Assembly: GCF_015864945.1 (NCBI RefSeq)
Contig: NZ_JADYWF010000001.1
Location: 620,378-684,377, forward strand
Direction of reading: 5' to 3'
Length of the DNA: 64,000 nucleotides
Source: Salinibacterium sp. NG253
Lineage (GTDB): Bacteria > Actinomycetota > Actinomycetes > Actinomycetales > Microbacteriaceae
The notes under the pieces are model-generated. The model worked only from the letters and a program-made list of their open reading frames with translations. It was not told the origin of the DNA and did no database searches. Shown here in pieces: positions 17,732-25,243 of the stretch; the first letter of the stretch is position 1; each line of letters starts with the position of its first letter. A program made the translations under genes and the position numbers.

Positions 17732-19079
17732 CAACAACTATGACCTGCTCGTCATCGGCGCCGGAATGGCCGGCATTGCCGCCGCAAAGAAGACGGCGTC
17801 ACGCGGGTGGCGCGTCGGAATCGTGGATGCACTCCCCTATGGCGGCACGTGCGCGCTTCGTGGATGCGACCCCAAGAAGATCCTTCGGCGCGCTGCAGAG
17901 ATCGTCGATTCTGCCCGCCTCTTCGCTGGCAAAGGAATCAATGCGGATGACCTCAGCGTCAACTGGGCTGACCTCATGCAGCACAAGCACGGGTTCACCG
18001 ATCCGGTTCCCGAGAGCATGGAGAAGGGGCTCAAGGCGGCCGGCGTTGACACCCTGCACGGGATCGCGACGTTCATCGACACCAACCACATCGAGATCGA
18101 CGGCACGAAGTTTCAGGCGAACAAGTTCTTGATCGCCACCGGTGCGGTGCCCCGCGAGCTGGACTTTCCCGGCCACGAACACCTCATCGACAGCACCGGC
18201 TTTCTCAACCTCCCCGAGCTTCCGCGACGGATTGCGTTCATTGGCGGCGGCTTCGTGTCCTTCGAGTTTGCGCACATCGCTGCCCGCGCGGGAAGCACCC
18301 CGGTAGTGATCGACCGCGGCCGCATTCCGCTGAAGGGTTTCGACCCCGACCTCGTCGAACTCTTGCTCAAGCGAGGCGAAAGCGCTGGCGTTGCGGTGCA
18401 GCGCGAAACGACCATTGCGAGCGTCGAGAAGCTCGCCCAAGGATTCCGGGTCACGACCCAACAGGGCGGCACAGAATCCACGATGGATGTTGACCTCGTC
18501 GTGCACGGTGCGGGCCGCACCGCAGACCTCGGTCGCCTGAATCTCGAAGCGGCCAATGTCGCGTTCGGCCTTCGCGGCATCCAAGTTTCGGAGCACCTGC
18601 AGAGCACCACGAATCCTGACGTGTATGCGGCTGGCGATGCTGCAGACACCCCAGGGATGCCGCTGACACCGGTGGCGGTGTTCGAAGCGAAGATCGCGGC
18701 ATCCAACATGCTGAAGCCGAATTCGGCGACGCCGGATTACAGCGCTATTCCCACTGCGGTGTTCACCATTCCGGAGCTCGTCAGAGTCGGCATGCTCGAG
18801 CACGAGGCCAAGGAGAGCGGACTCGACGTTGACGTGCGCTTCGCCGACACGAGCGGATGGTTCTCCAACTACCGTATTGGTGAAACGACCGGTGCGACAA
18901 AGATTCTGGTCGACAAGAGCACCGACCGCATTATCGGCGCCCACCTCCTCGGCCACGACTACGCCGAACTCGCCAACACGATCGCTCTCGCCATGAAGAA
19001 CGGCCTCACCACGCGCCAAATCAAGTCGACGACTGCCGCGTACCCGTCGACTGGGTCAGACCTGGGGTCGATGGTCTGA
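17724..19079 (+). CDS. Mercuric-reductase-like NAD(P)/FAD disulfide oxidoreductase
   Basis: Flavoprotein of 451 residues of the pyridine nucleotide-disulphide oxidoreductase family. The FAD Rossmann motif is VIGAGMAGIAAAK, the redox-active pair is GGTCALRGCDPKK (C-x4-C), the second Rossmann motif is FIGGGFVSFEFAHIAARAG and the second FAD motif is DVYAAGDAAD. The dimerisation domain is present, but the HP...E dyad that completes the active site in true glutathione, dihydrolipoamide and mercuric reductases is replaced by AYPSTGSD, and the C-terminal Cys pair of MerA is absent. It therefore probably reduces something other than mercury. Coupled to the thioredoxin-like gene. Confidence 0.87.
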   Translation: MTDNNYDLLVIGAGMAGIAAAKKTASRGWRVGIVDALPYGGTCALRGCDPKKILRRAAEIVDSARLFAGKGINADDLSVNWADLMQHKHGFTDPVPESMEKGLKAAGVDTLHGIATFIDTNHIEIDGTKFQANKFLIATGAVPRELDFPGHEHLIDSTGFLNLPELPRRIAFIGGGFVSFEFAHIAARAGSTPVVIDRGRIPLKGFDPDLVELLLKRGESAGVAVQRETTIASVEKLAQGFRVTTQQGGTESTMDVDLVVHGAGRTADLGRLNLEAANVAFGLRGIQVSEHLQSTTNPDVYAAGDAADTPGMPLTPVAVFEAKIAASNMLKPNSATPDYSAIPTAVFTIPELVRVGMLEHEAKESGLDVDVRFADTSGWFSNYRIGETTGATKILVDKSTDRIIGAHLLGHDYAELANTIALAMKNGLTTRQIKSTTAAYPSTGSDLGSMV

Positions 19080-19086
19080 CGTGGGG

Positions 19087-19182
19087 AGGTTGCCTCGATG
19101 TAACCCGACCTTGAGGGTGTCATCTAGCGTCTGACGGGCTTCCTGGAGCGGCCGACCGAGCCCTGAATACCTAAATCGGGCT
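19087..19182 (+). pseudogene. Globin relic, middle fragment
   Basis: Bases 19104-19147 match 14927-14970 of the intact haemoglobin gene at 38 of 44 positions. In the globin frame it reads P-D-L-E-G-V-I-stop-R-L-T-G-F-L-E. Most differences are synonymous and one turns CAG into TAG. Weaker similarity extends on both sides (GATGTA at the start, GAATACCTA at the end). It begins about 8 bp after the flavoprotein stop and continues, in globin coordinates, from where the 16670-16748 fragment stops. Confidence 0.75.
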
Positions 19183-19223
19183 AACGCTGTGAAAATCAGC
19201 CCAAATGGACAGCGCGCTTATCC

Positions 19224-19658
19224 CTATTCGTTCACGCCCGAGAACGAGAGCTCGCCTCGTTGAATAATCGGCATCAGCAACGGTGCGCCAAATACCCGCA
19301 TTGAAATGTCAGAAATTGATTGACGCGTGTAGGGCAGGATGTGCATGAGAGCTACATTATTTACGAACTCGACAAGAATTACTCGAGAGACAGAACGAAT
19401 GCTCAGCGCGTCAACAGCATATTCTGCACCCACTTGGGAAACGATGGCGCCCTGAGGGGCTTCCACTCGTGTAGTCAGACGAATACGGAACCCGTCGTCC
19501 GCGTCTCGCAAATCTATGTCCAGCCCATAGGCCGGATCTACCGGATCGGCGTCGGACGAGGCCTTCGCATCAAGTGAACGTGTGCCGCTCAGTTCCAGTT
19601 GTGAGATCGATGTCAGCGAGCAGCGTCCGACGAAATCTTCAAGTGACAGCTCAGCCAT
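19224..19658 (-). CDS. SecB-like chaperone of a toxin-antitoxin-chaperone module
   Basis: A 144-residue protein. Its C-terminal half, LVEFVNNVALMHILPYTRQ then SISDISMRVFGAPLLMPIIQ, follows the SecB pattern LFPYxRxxIxxMxxRxxFPxLxLxPhxF, and the preceding strands (LDIDLRDADDGFRIRLTTRV) align with the SecB beta sheet. Solitary SecB-like proteins in actinobacteria, which lack SecB-dependent export through an outer membrane, are typically TAC chaperones such as M. tuberculosis Rv1957. The ATG at 19658 overlaps the antitoxin stop by 8 nt. The frame extends further upstream but that part overlaps the antitoxin. Predicted role: hold the antitoxin so that it can fold. Confidence 0.7.
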   Translation of the reverse strand: MAELSLEDFVGRCSLTSISQLELSGTRSLDAKASSDADPVDPAYGLDIDLRDADDGFRIRLTTRVEAPQGAIVSQVGAEYAVDALSIRSVSRVILVEFVNNVALMHILPYTRQSISDISMRVFGAPLLMPIIQRGELSFSGVNE

Positions 19659-20049
19659 TGCCGTGGACAGAAACGCGACGAACGGTTCCCTCGGTAACCC
19701 AAGAAGTACGCGGCGCCGACACATCATCACGCTGCAGAGGCCAAGGACCCGATAGCGAGGTTACGATCGCTTCAAATGACTCGTCGATTGAACAACACGC
19801 ATCTACAACAGAGTGTTCGATGTTCGCGCCAACTGCGAGAGCGTAGCGTCGCACGGTAGCCAAAGTTGGATTCGCGTCATAGTGCTCGAAGGCCGCGATG
19901 GTTGGTTGACTAACCCCCATACGTTCGGCGATTTCCGCTTGGGTGAGGTTGTGCTTTTTACGCTGTTCGATAAGCGACGAAAGAAGGTTGTCATGCTCAT
20001 CGATCAGCTGGCCAGCGAGCGTTTCGAGGCGTGCCGCATCCGTTGTCAT
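19651..20049 (-). CDS. XRE-family antitoxin with C-terminal extension (HigA-like, TAC)
   Basis: A 132-residue protein. Residues ~25-80 are a clear lambda-repressor-type helix-turn-helix (LIEQRKKHNLTQAEIAERMGVSQPTIAAFEHYDANPTLATVRRYALAVGANIE). The ~45 residues after it carry exposed aromatics (SGPWPLQ, TSWVTEG) and could be a chaperone-addiction tail. The order unknown protein, XRE, SecB-like matches HigB-HigA-Rv1957. It starts 26 bp after the stop of the upstream gene. It probably represses its own operon. Confidence 0.8.
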   Translation of the reverse strand: MTTDAARLETLAGQLIDEHDNLLSSLIEQRKKHNLTQAEIAERMGVSQPTIAAFEHYDANPTLATVRRYALAVGANIEHSVVDACCSIDESFEAIVTSLSGPWPLQRDDVSAPRTSWVTEGTVRRVSVHGNG

Positions 20050-20075
20050 AGATCAAACTCTATATTGCTTTCGAC

Positions 20076-20594
20076 CTAAGTAGCAATCCCCCACGAACTG
20101 GGGGCTCCAGCATCAAAGTATCGCTTAGACATTCTGATTTCTTCGTCCTGTGCGCGATAAATGTGATCCACCGCTAAGTCTTTTTCATGAATATGGTGCC
20201 CTATGAAGTGGGCAGGGTGCGAAATGGGCTCTGAATGATAGAGACGTACGATAGTGCTGCGATGGCTTAGAAGACCGCCCGTACGAGTGGTCACCGGGAT
20301 GCTCTGCCATCGAATCTCGTACAGTGGAGGCGGATTTTCCACGTCGACAGGTTTTACGTCAGCTACTGGCCTGAGTTTGCCAAGCTCCGCCTTCTGTATA
20401 CGGCGCTGGAACTCCATCTTTGCCATCGCCTTGCTGTGAGGACTCCAAACTCGATCCGGCGCGTCGAGCGCGGTAAAAAAAGCCTCTGTAGCAGCTTCTA
20501 GGTCGCCGCCAACCGTGCACGTTGGATATCCGTACCAGCGAAAACTGACGTGACTGCCAGCGCTGCATCGGGAGGATTCGTCAAATCTGGGCAC
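20076..20594 (-). CDS. Unrecognised protein in toxin position of the TAC-like module
   Basis: A 172-residue, charged soluble protein from a GTG start. I recognise no family. The C-terminal half is the most structured-looking part: PPLYEIRWQSIPVTTR, STIVRLYHSEP, HFIGHHIHEKDL, and IYRAQDEEIRMSKRYFDAG. Histidines, Glu and Asp cluster there and could be catalytic. It shows no RelE, MazF, HicA or MqsR motif I can see. Its place before the antitoxin makes it the toxin candidate. The start is uncertain: the ribosome binding site is weak and another frame is open over 20498-20641. Base composition is lower in G+C than the neighbours. Confidence 0.6.
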   Translation of the reverse strand: MPRFDESSRCSAGSHVSFRWYGYPTCTVGGDLEAATEAFFTALDAPDRVWSPHSKAMAKMEFQRRIQKAELGKLRPVADVKPVDVENPPPLYEIRWQSIPVTTRTGGLLSHRSTIVRLYHSEPISHPAHFIGHHIHEKDLAVDHIYRAQDEEIRMSKRYFDAGAPSSWGIAT

Positions 20595-20732
20595 ACTAGG
20601 ACTCTATCGTCTACGACTGACACCACGAGGGCTCTATATTGAACGAAAATGCAACGCCACACGCGGAATGTTGCGCTGCGAAATCTCGGCGTCACTCAAT
20701 GGTTCGGATTCAGGCCACGGCGAGAACGGCAC
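20595..20732. other. Intergenic, A/T-richer region upstream of the TAC-like module
   Basis: On the minus strand an A/T-rich stretch near 20631-20650 includes TATAGA, a possible -10, but no good -35 at 17 bp. No terminator for the citE operon was seen here. It marks the compositional border between the module and the leucine operon. Confidence 0.3.
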
Positions 20733-21548
20733 CTAACCCTCGCGCAACCCCGCCCGCGCTACCACGCACTCCGCGTGCCGCAGGATGGGCCCATCCACCA
20801 TGCGGCCCTCGAAGCTGAAGACGCCGGGCTGCGATTCCGCTGCGGCGAGAAGTGCCCGTGCTGACGCGATTTGCTCGACCGTGGGCGCATAACTTTCGCG
20901 CACGATGGCCACTTGAGAGGGATGAATGCAGGCCGTAGCCGTGAACCCGAGCGCAGCGGCATCCCGAGCCTCAGCACCGAGACCATCCAGGTCTGCGATG
21001 TCGAGATGCACCGCATCAATCACAGCCTTCGAATAGGCACCGGCCGCGAGCAACACCGACGACCGCGCATGCAACGCGACACCACGGTACGGGCCGGAAT
21101 CTTCGCGCGACGACGAACCACCGAGCGACGCCACCAAGTCTTCGGCACCCCACATGAGGGCAACCACGCAATCCAGCGCCGCCAAACTGGTGGCCGCCAG
21201 CACACCCCGCGCCGTCTCGCACAGCGCGATCACGTCGAGGTCAGTGAGCGCATCGAAATCAGCAACCGACTCCGACTTCGAGAGCATTACCGTGCGGTAT
21301 TCCGTCTGTTCCAACGCCTCGAGGTCACTGTCGTGATCCTCGGTGCCGGCCGGATTCAGGCGCACAATCGTGCGGGCCGGATCCATCGGGTTTGCGATCA
21401 GTGCAGCGCGCGCCGCAGCCTTATCGACGCTGGCTACGGCATCCTCAAGGTCAATGATGATGGCATCCGCGCGCTCCAGCGCCTTCGCATAACGGTCGGG
21501 GCGATCCCCCGGAACGAACAAAATTGACGGCCCGAGAGTGAAAATCAC
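20733..21548 (-). CDS. citE: CitE-like CoA-ester lyase (HpcH/HpaI aldolase family)
   Basis: TIM-barrel C-C lyase/condensing enzyme of 271 residues. The opening ILFVPGDRPDRYAKALERADAIIIDLEDAV holds the substrate arginine and metal-binding acidic residues; MWGAEDLVASLGG and CIHPSQVAIVRESY are the other family signatures. It ends the carboxylase/dehydrogenase/MaoC operon, with a 4-nt ATGA overlap. In M. tuberculosis the same gene order holds Rv2498c, reported to act on citramalyl/malyl-type CoA esters. Here, with no HMG-CoA lyase gene in the operon, it may perform the final cleavage of leucine breakdown; that is inference. Confidence 0.87.
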   Translation of the reverse strand: MIFTLGPSILFVPGDRPDRYAKALERADAIIIDLEDAVASVDKAAARAALIANPMDPARTIVRLNPAGTEDHDSDLEALEQTEYRTVMLSKSESVADFDALTDLDVIALCETARGVLAATSLAALDCVVALMWGAEDLVASLGGSSSREDSGPYRGVALHARSSVLLAAGAYSKAVIDAVHLDIADLDGLGAEARDAAALGFTATACIHPSQVAIVRESYAPTVEQIASARALLAAAESQPGVFSFEGRMVDGPILRHAECVVARAGLREG

Positions 21549-22024
21549 GGTGCGCCCTCCTCAGTCCAGACCATCACCGAACGGGTCGCGACAGCCACCA
21601 CAACACCATCCTGATTCTTGGCCGTGTGACGCAACGAAATGATTCCCTGGCCGGGGCGCGACTTCGACAGCCGCTTCTCCAGCACCTCAGACTCGGAATA
21701 CATCGTGTCGCCGTGATACAGCGGATGTGGAAAGTTGACCTCCGTGAAGCCCAGATTCGCCACAATCGTGCCCTGAGTCAGTTGAGCTACGGATGCCCCC
21801 ACCATCGTCGAGAGTGTGAACATCGAGTTCACCAAGCGCTGCCCGAACGGCTGCTGCTCAGACCACGCGGCATCCAAATGCAGCGACTGCGTGTTCATCG
21901 TCATCGTCGTGAAGAGCACATTGTCAGCCTCGGTGACGGTGCGGCCGGGCGCGTGCAAATAGACCGCGCCCTCCTCGAACTCGTCGAACCAGAGACCGCG
22001 CTGCTGAATACGTTTGCCGGTCAT
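21545..22024 (-). CDS. MaoC-like enoyl-CoA hydratase
   Basis: Hot-dog fold hydratase of 159 residues. It carries RTVTEADNVLFTTMTMNTQSLHLDAAW, the family's D-x4-F and H pattern for the catalytic Asp/His pair, followed by FGQRLVNSMFTLS. The position between an isovaleryl-CoA-type dehydrogenase/carboxylase and CitE suggests it hydrates 3-methylglutaconyl-CoA. It overlaps both neighbours by 4 nt (ATGA). Confidence 0.87.
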   Translation of the reverse strand: MTGKRIQQRGLWFDEFEEGAVYLHAPGRTVTEADNVLFTTMTMNTQSLHLDAAWSEQQPFGQRLVNSMFTLSTMVGASVAQLTQGTIVANLGFTEVNFPHPLYHGDTMYSESEVLEKRLSKSRPGQGIISLRHTAKNQDGVVVAVATRSVMVWTEEGAP

Positions 22025-23208
22025 AGGGTTGCGAACCCCAGCTCACGAGCAATGACCATCATCTGCACCTCAGTGGTGCCCTCACCGAGCTCCAGCACCT
22101 TCGAGTCACGGTAGTGGCGGGCGACAGGGTTCTCGTTCATGAAGCCATAGCCACCAAAGATTTGGGTGGCATCCCGAGCGTTATCCATGGCCGCCTCGCT
22201 GCTGATCATTTTCGCCAAGCTCGCCTCCATCTTGAAAGGAACTCCGGCAACCAGTTTGCGGGCTGCGTCGTAGGTTGCCAAGCGTGCCGAGTGAACTCGG
22301 GCCTGCATCCGCGCAATCTTGAACGCAATGTGCTGGTTCGAACCAATCGAACGACCGAAGACGTGACGCTCGTTGGCGTAACGGATCGACTCCTCCAGGC
22401 AGCCCTGCGCCGCGCCGGTGCAGAGTGCCGAGAACGCGACGCGGCCCTCATCCAGAGCCTCGATGAAGTTAGCGAAGCCACGACCGCGCTCCCCCATCAG
22501 GTTCTCCTCGGGAACCCGCACGTTGTCGAACGACAGCGGGTGCGTGTCAGAGGTGTGCCAGCCGACCTTGTCGTAGGGCGGGTGCACCGTGAAGCCCGGC
22601 GTGCCGTTCGGAACGAGGATGGCGCTCAACTCTGGGCGACCATTCTCTCGACGACCCGTGACCGCCGTGACCGTCACAACCTTCGTGATCTCACTGCCCG
22701 AGTTAGTGATGAACTGCTTCGTGCCATTGATGACCCATTCGCCATCGATGAGCTCGGCAGTGGTCTTGGTTCCCGCAGCATCGGAGCCGGCATCCGCTTC
22801 AGTCAGACCGAAACCAGCGAGAGCTTCACCGCGCGCGAGCATCGGAACCCACTGCTGCTTCTGCTCTTCGCTACCGTGCTTGAAGATCGGCATCGCGCCA
22901 AGACCGATGCCGGCCTCGAGCGTCACCGCGATCGACTGGTCGACGCGAGCAAGTTGCTCAATCGCGAGACACAGCGAAACGTAGTCTTTGCCCTGCCCGC
23001 CGTACTCCTTGGGGAACGGCAAACCGAAGAGACCCATTTCACCCATTTGCGCGATGATGCCGTAGGGCAGTTCACGCTTCGTGTCGTACTCATACGCTGC
23101 CGGAGCAACAACCTTGTCGGCGAAATCGCGCACGTCAGCGCTCAACTTCAGCTGCTCATCGGTGAGGCCGAGGTGGGTGATTTCGCCGCGGGTAGCGTCG
23201 TGACTCAT
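22021..23208 (-). CDS. Acyl-CoA dehydrogenase (isovaleryl-CoA-type)
   Basis: FAD enzyme of 395 residues that introduces the alpha-beta double bond in a short acyl-CoA. The signatures are FGLTEADAGSDAAGTKTTAE, WVINGTKQFITNSG, and the C-terminal GGYGFMNENPVARHYRDSKVLELGEGTTEVQMMVIARELG. The ARVDQSIAVTLEAG and LCTGAAQGCLEESIRYANERHVFG segments are typical too. In its operon with a biotin-dependent carboxylase it most likely oxidises isovaleryl-CoA to methylcrotonyl-CoA (FadE19/LiuA role). Overlaps on both sides are 4 nt. Confidence 0.92.
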   Translation of the reverse strand: MSHDATRGEITHLGLTDEQLKLSADVRDFADKVVAPAAYEYDTKRELPYGIIAQMGEMGLFGLPFPKEYGGQGKDYVSLCLAIEQLARVDQSIAVTLEAGIGLGAMPIFKHGSEEQKQQWVPMLARGEALAGFGLTEADAGSDAAGTKTTAELIDGEWVINGTKQFITNSGSEITKVVTVTAVTGRRENGRPELSAILVPNGTPGFTVHPPYDKVGWHTSDTHPLSFDNVRVPEENLMGERGRGFANFIEALDEGRVAFSALCTGAAQGCLEESIRYANERHVFGRSIGSNQHIAFKIARMQARVHSARLATYDAARKLVAGVPFKMEASLAKMISSEAAMDNARDATQIFGGYGFMNENPVARHYRDSKVLELGEGTTEVQMMVIARELGFATL

Positions 23209-25238
23209 GAGGTTTCTCCTTCAGTGCTCGCTTGTGGCGATTCGATTCGGGCAACGATCTGATCGCGTGTGACCAGATCGCCAGGCTTCAAACTGATGTC
23301 GACAACCCCATCGAGGGTTGCGACAACGGGGTGTTCCATCTTCATGGCTTCGATCGTGAGCACCGTCTGACCGGCAGTCACGGAGTCTCCGTTCGCCATC
23401 GCAACTGCGACAACGGTGCCGGGCATGGGCGAACGCAACTCGGGATCGACCACACCGGCGACTCTCGCGAGCGTCGCGCGGTGAGCCGCGAGTGACTCGG
23501 CGCGAGACTGCGCAGTGAGAGCCCAGGAAGTGCCCTCCTGCCCAATCCACACCGTGGCGTCGACCGTTTCTAGGGCGAGACGGATGCTCTGCGCACCCCA
23601 CTCGACACCGGTGCTCGTCAAGCGCGCCGGGGTGGTCGTGCCGTCGATCGTGACCTCCGCTGCGCTGGGCGGGCCGGCAACCAAAACCTCGTGCACCTGT
23701 CCCGCACCCGCGAGACGGTAGCGGGCCGGGCGATGCTGGCCCACACGCCAACCGCTGGGCTGCTGCCAGGGTGAGCCCGGCATCCAGCGTTCGGAATGGA
23801 TGCTCAGAGCCGCCGCTGCGAGCACCGCCGGGGTGGGGGCGGTGAACTCGATCTCGGCAAGAGCTCGTTCGATGAGGCCGGTGTCTAGTTCGCCGGCGCG
23901 GACGTCGTCGCGGGCGAGCAGTGCTCGGAGGAATTCGATGTTGGTCGTGACGCCCAGGATTACCGTGTCGGCGAGGGCGCGGTCGAGGGCGTGGAGGGCT
24001 TCGGCGCGGGTGGCGCCGTGAGCGATGACCTTCGCGAGCATCGGGTCGTAGTTGGCCGAGACTGTGCCGCCCTGGATGAGGGAGCTGTCGACGCGCACGC
24101 TGGTGGCGGCTGTGCCGGTCGTGCTGGCGCTGCTTGTGCCGGCGCTGGCCGCACTGCCGTCGGCGGCCTCGTGCAGGTGCACGATCTGACCGGCGGAGGG
24201 CAAAAAGTCGTTGGCGGGATCTTCGGAGTAAATGCGCGCCTCGACCGAGTGACCGGTGAGCGTGGGCGTCTCCACCGTGAGCTTCTCGCCGGCAGCAATG
24301 CGCACTTGCCACTCCACGAGGTCGATGCCGGTAACCATTTCGGTGACGGGGTGCTCCACTTGCAGTCGCGTGTTCATCTCCATGAAGAAGAACTCGTCGG
24401 GCGCGTTGTCGGAGACGAGAAACTCGACTGTTCCGGCCCCGACGTAGCTCACGCTGCGCGCGACCTCGCAGGCGGCTTCACCGATACGCTGCCGTGTTGC
24501 CTCATCGAGCAACGGCGATGGCGCTTCTTCGATGATCTTCTGGTGGCGACGCTGCAGCGAACATTCGCGCTCCCCCAAGTGGATGATCGTGCCGTGGCTA
24601 TCGGCCAGAACCTGCACCTCAATGTGGCGGGGCTTCTCGACGAGGCGCTCGAGGAAGAGCGTGTCATCGCCGAACGCGGCACTGGCCACACGACGAGCAG
24701 AGTCGAGCGCACCCGCGACAGCATCGGGCTCACGCACGATCGTCATGCCCTTGCCACCGCCACCAGCCGACGGCTTGATCAGCAGCGGGAACCCGACCTC
24801 GGCGGCAGCAGCCACCAGATCGTCGTTCGTCATGCCCGGCTCAGCGATTCCGGGGATCACGGCAACACCGCGTTCGGTCACGTGCTTCTTCGACGCGATC
24901 TTGTCGCCCATGATCTCGAGCGCTTCGACGCCCGGGCCGATAAAGGTGATTCCGGCAGCGGCGCAGGCCTCCGCCAAGGACGCGTTTTCGGAGAGGAAGC
25001 CGTAGCCCGGGTGCACCGCATCAGCATGCATGCCGTCTACGGCATGGGCGGCGGCAACGATCGATTCGACCGAGAGGTAGCTGTCAATCAGCACCGCGGC
25101 ATCCGCGACTTGCACGTGCTTCGCGTCACGATCGTGCTCGGTGTAGACCGCGATCGAACGGATGCCCATCGAGTGCAGGGTGCGCGTGATGCGACAGGAA
25201 ATTTCGCCACGATTGGCGACCAGAACGGCAGAGAACAT
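23205..25238 (-). CDS. accA1: Acyl-CoA carboxylase alpha subunit (biotin carboxylase + BCCP; methylcrotonyl-CoA type)
   Basis: Biotin-dependent carboxylase alpha chain of about 677 residues. It begins MFSAVLVANRGEISCRI, contains the ATP-grasp glycine loop (KPSAGGGGKGM), the ERLVEKPRHIEVQVLAD and RECSLQRRHQKIIEEAPSP signatures and EMNTRLQVEHPVTEM, and ends in a biotinyl domain with the attachment lysine in EAMKMEH. A Ser/Ala/Thr-rich insertion (AADGSAASAGTSSASTTGT) interrupts the region after the carboxylase core. The ATG at 25238 was preferred; a GTG at 25247 would overlap the beta-subunit stop by 4 nt and is a real alternative. Predicted substrate: 3-methylcrotonyl-CoA. Confidence 0.92.
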   Translation of the reverse strand: MFSAVLVANRGEISCRITRTLHSMGIRSIAVYTEHDRDAKHVQVADAAVLIDSYLSVESIVAAAHAVDGMHADAVHPGYGFLSENASLAEACAAAGITFIGPGVEALEIMGDKIASKKHVTERGVAVIPGIAEPGMTNDDLVAAAAEVGFPLLIKPSAGGGGKGMTIVREPDAVAGALDSARRVASAAFGDDTLFLERLVEKPRHIEVQVLADSHGTIIHLGERECSLQRRHQKIIEEAPSPLLDEATRQRIGEAACEVARSVSYVGAGTVEFLVSDNAPDEFFFMEMNTRLQVEHPVTEMVTGIDLVEWQVRIAAGEKLTVETPTLTGHSVEARIYSEDPANDFLPSAGQIVHLHEAADGSAASAGTSSASTTGTAATSVRVDSSLIQGGTVSANYDPMLAKVIAHGATRAEALHALDRALADTVILGVTTNIEFLRALLARDDVRAGELDTGLIERALAEIEFTAPTPAVLAAAALSIHSERWMPGSPWQQPSGWRVGQHRPARYRLAGAGQVHEVLVAGPPSAAEVTIDGTTTPARLTSTGVEWGAQSIRLALETVDATVWIGQEGTSWALTAQSRAESLAAHRATLARVAGVVDPELRSPMPGTVVAVAMANGDSVTAGQTVLTIEAMKMEHPVVATLDGVVDISLKPGDLVTRDQIVARIESPQASTEGETS

Positions 25239-25243
25239 GGCAA

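Noticed and set aside
17799-19019. A 406-codon open frame antisense to the flavoprotein gene
   Set aside because: No start context or protein-like pattern; the plus-strand flavoprotein has full Rossmann and redox motifs.
17724-19079. Dihydrolipoamide dehydrogenase (E3) for the bkd complex
   Set aside because: It lacks the His-Glu dyad of E3, sits with MerR and a thioredoxin-like gene, and is 14 kb from bkdABC.
20498-20641. Alternative frame upstream of the toxin candidate (LVVSVVDDRVLVCPDLTNPP...)
   Set aside because: It stops at 20498 and does not join the well-supported C-terminal frame without a frameshift; kept only as an uncertainty about the start or an upstream frameshift.
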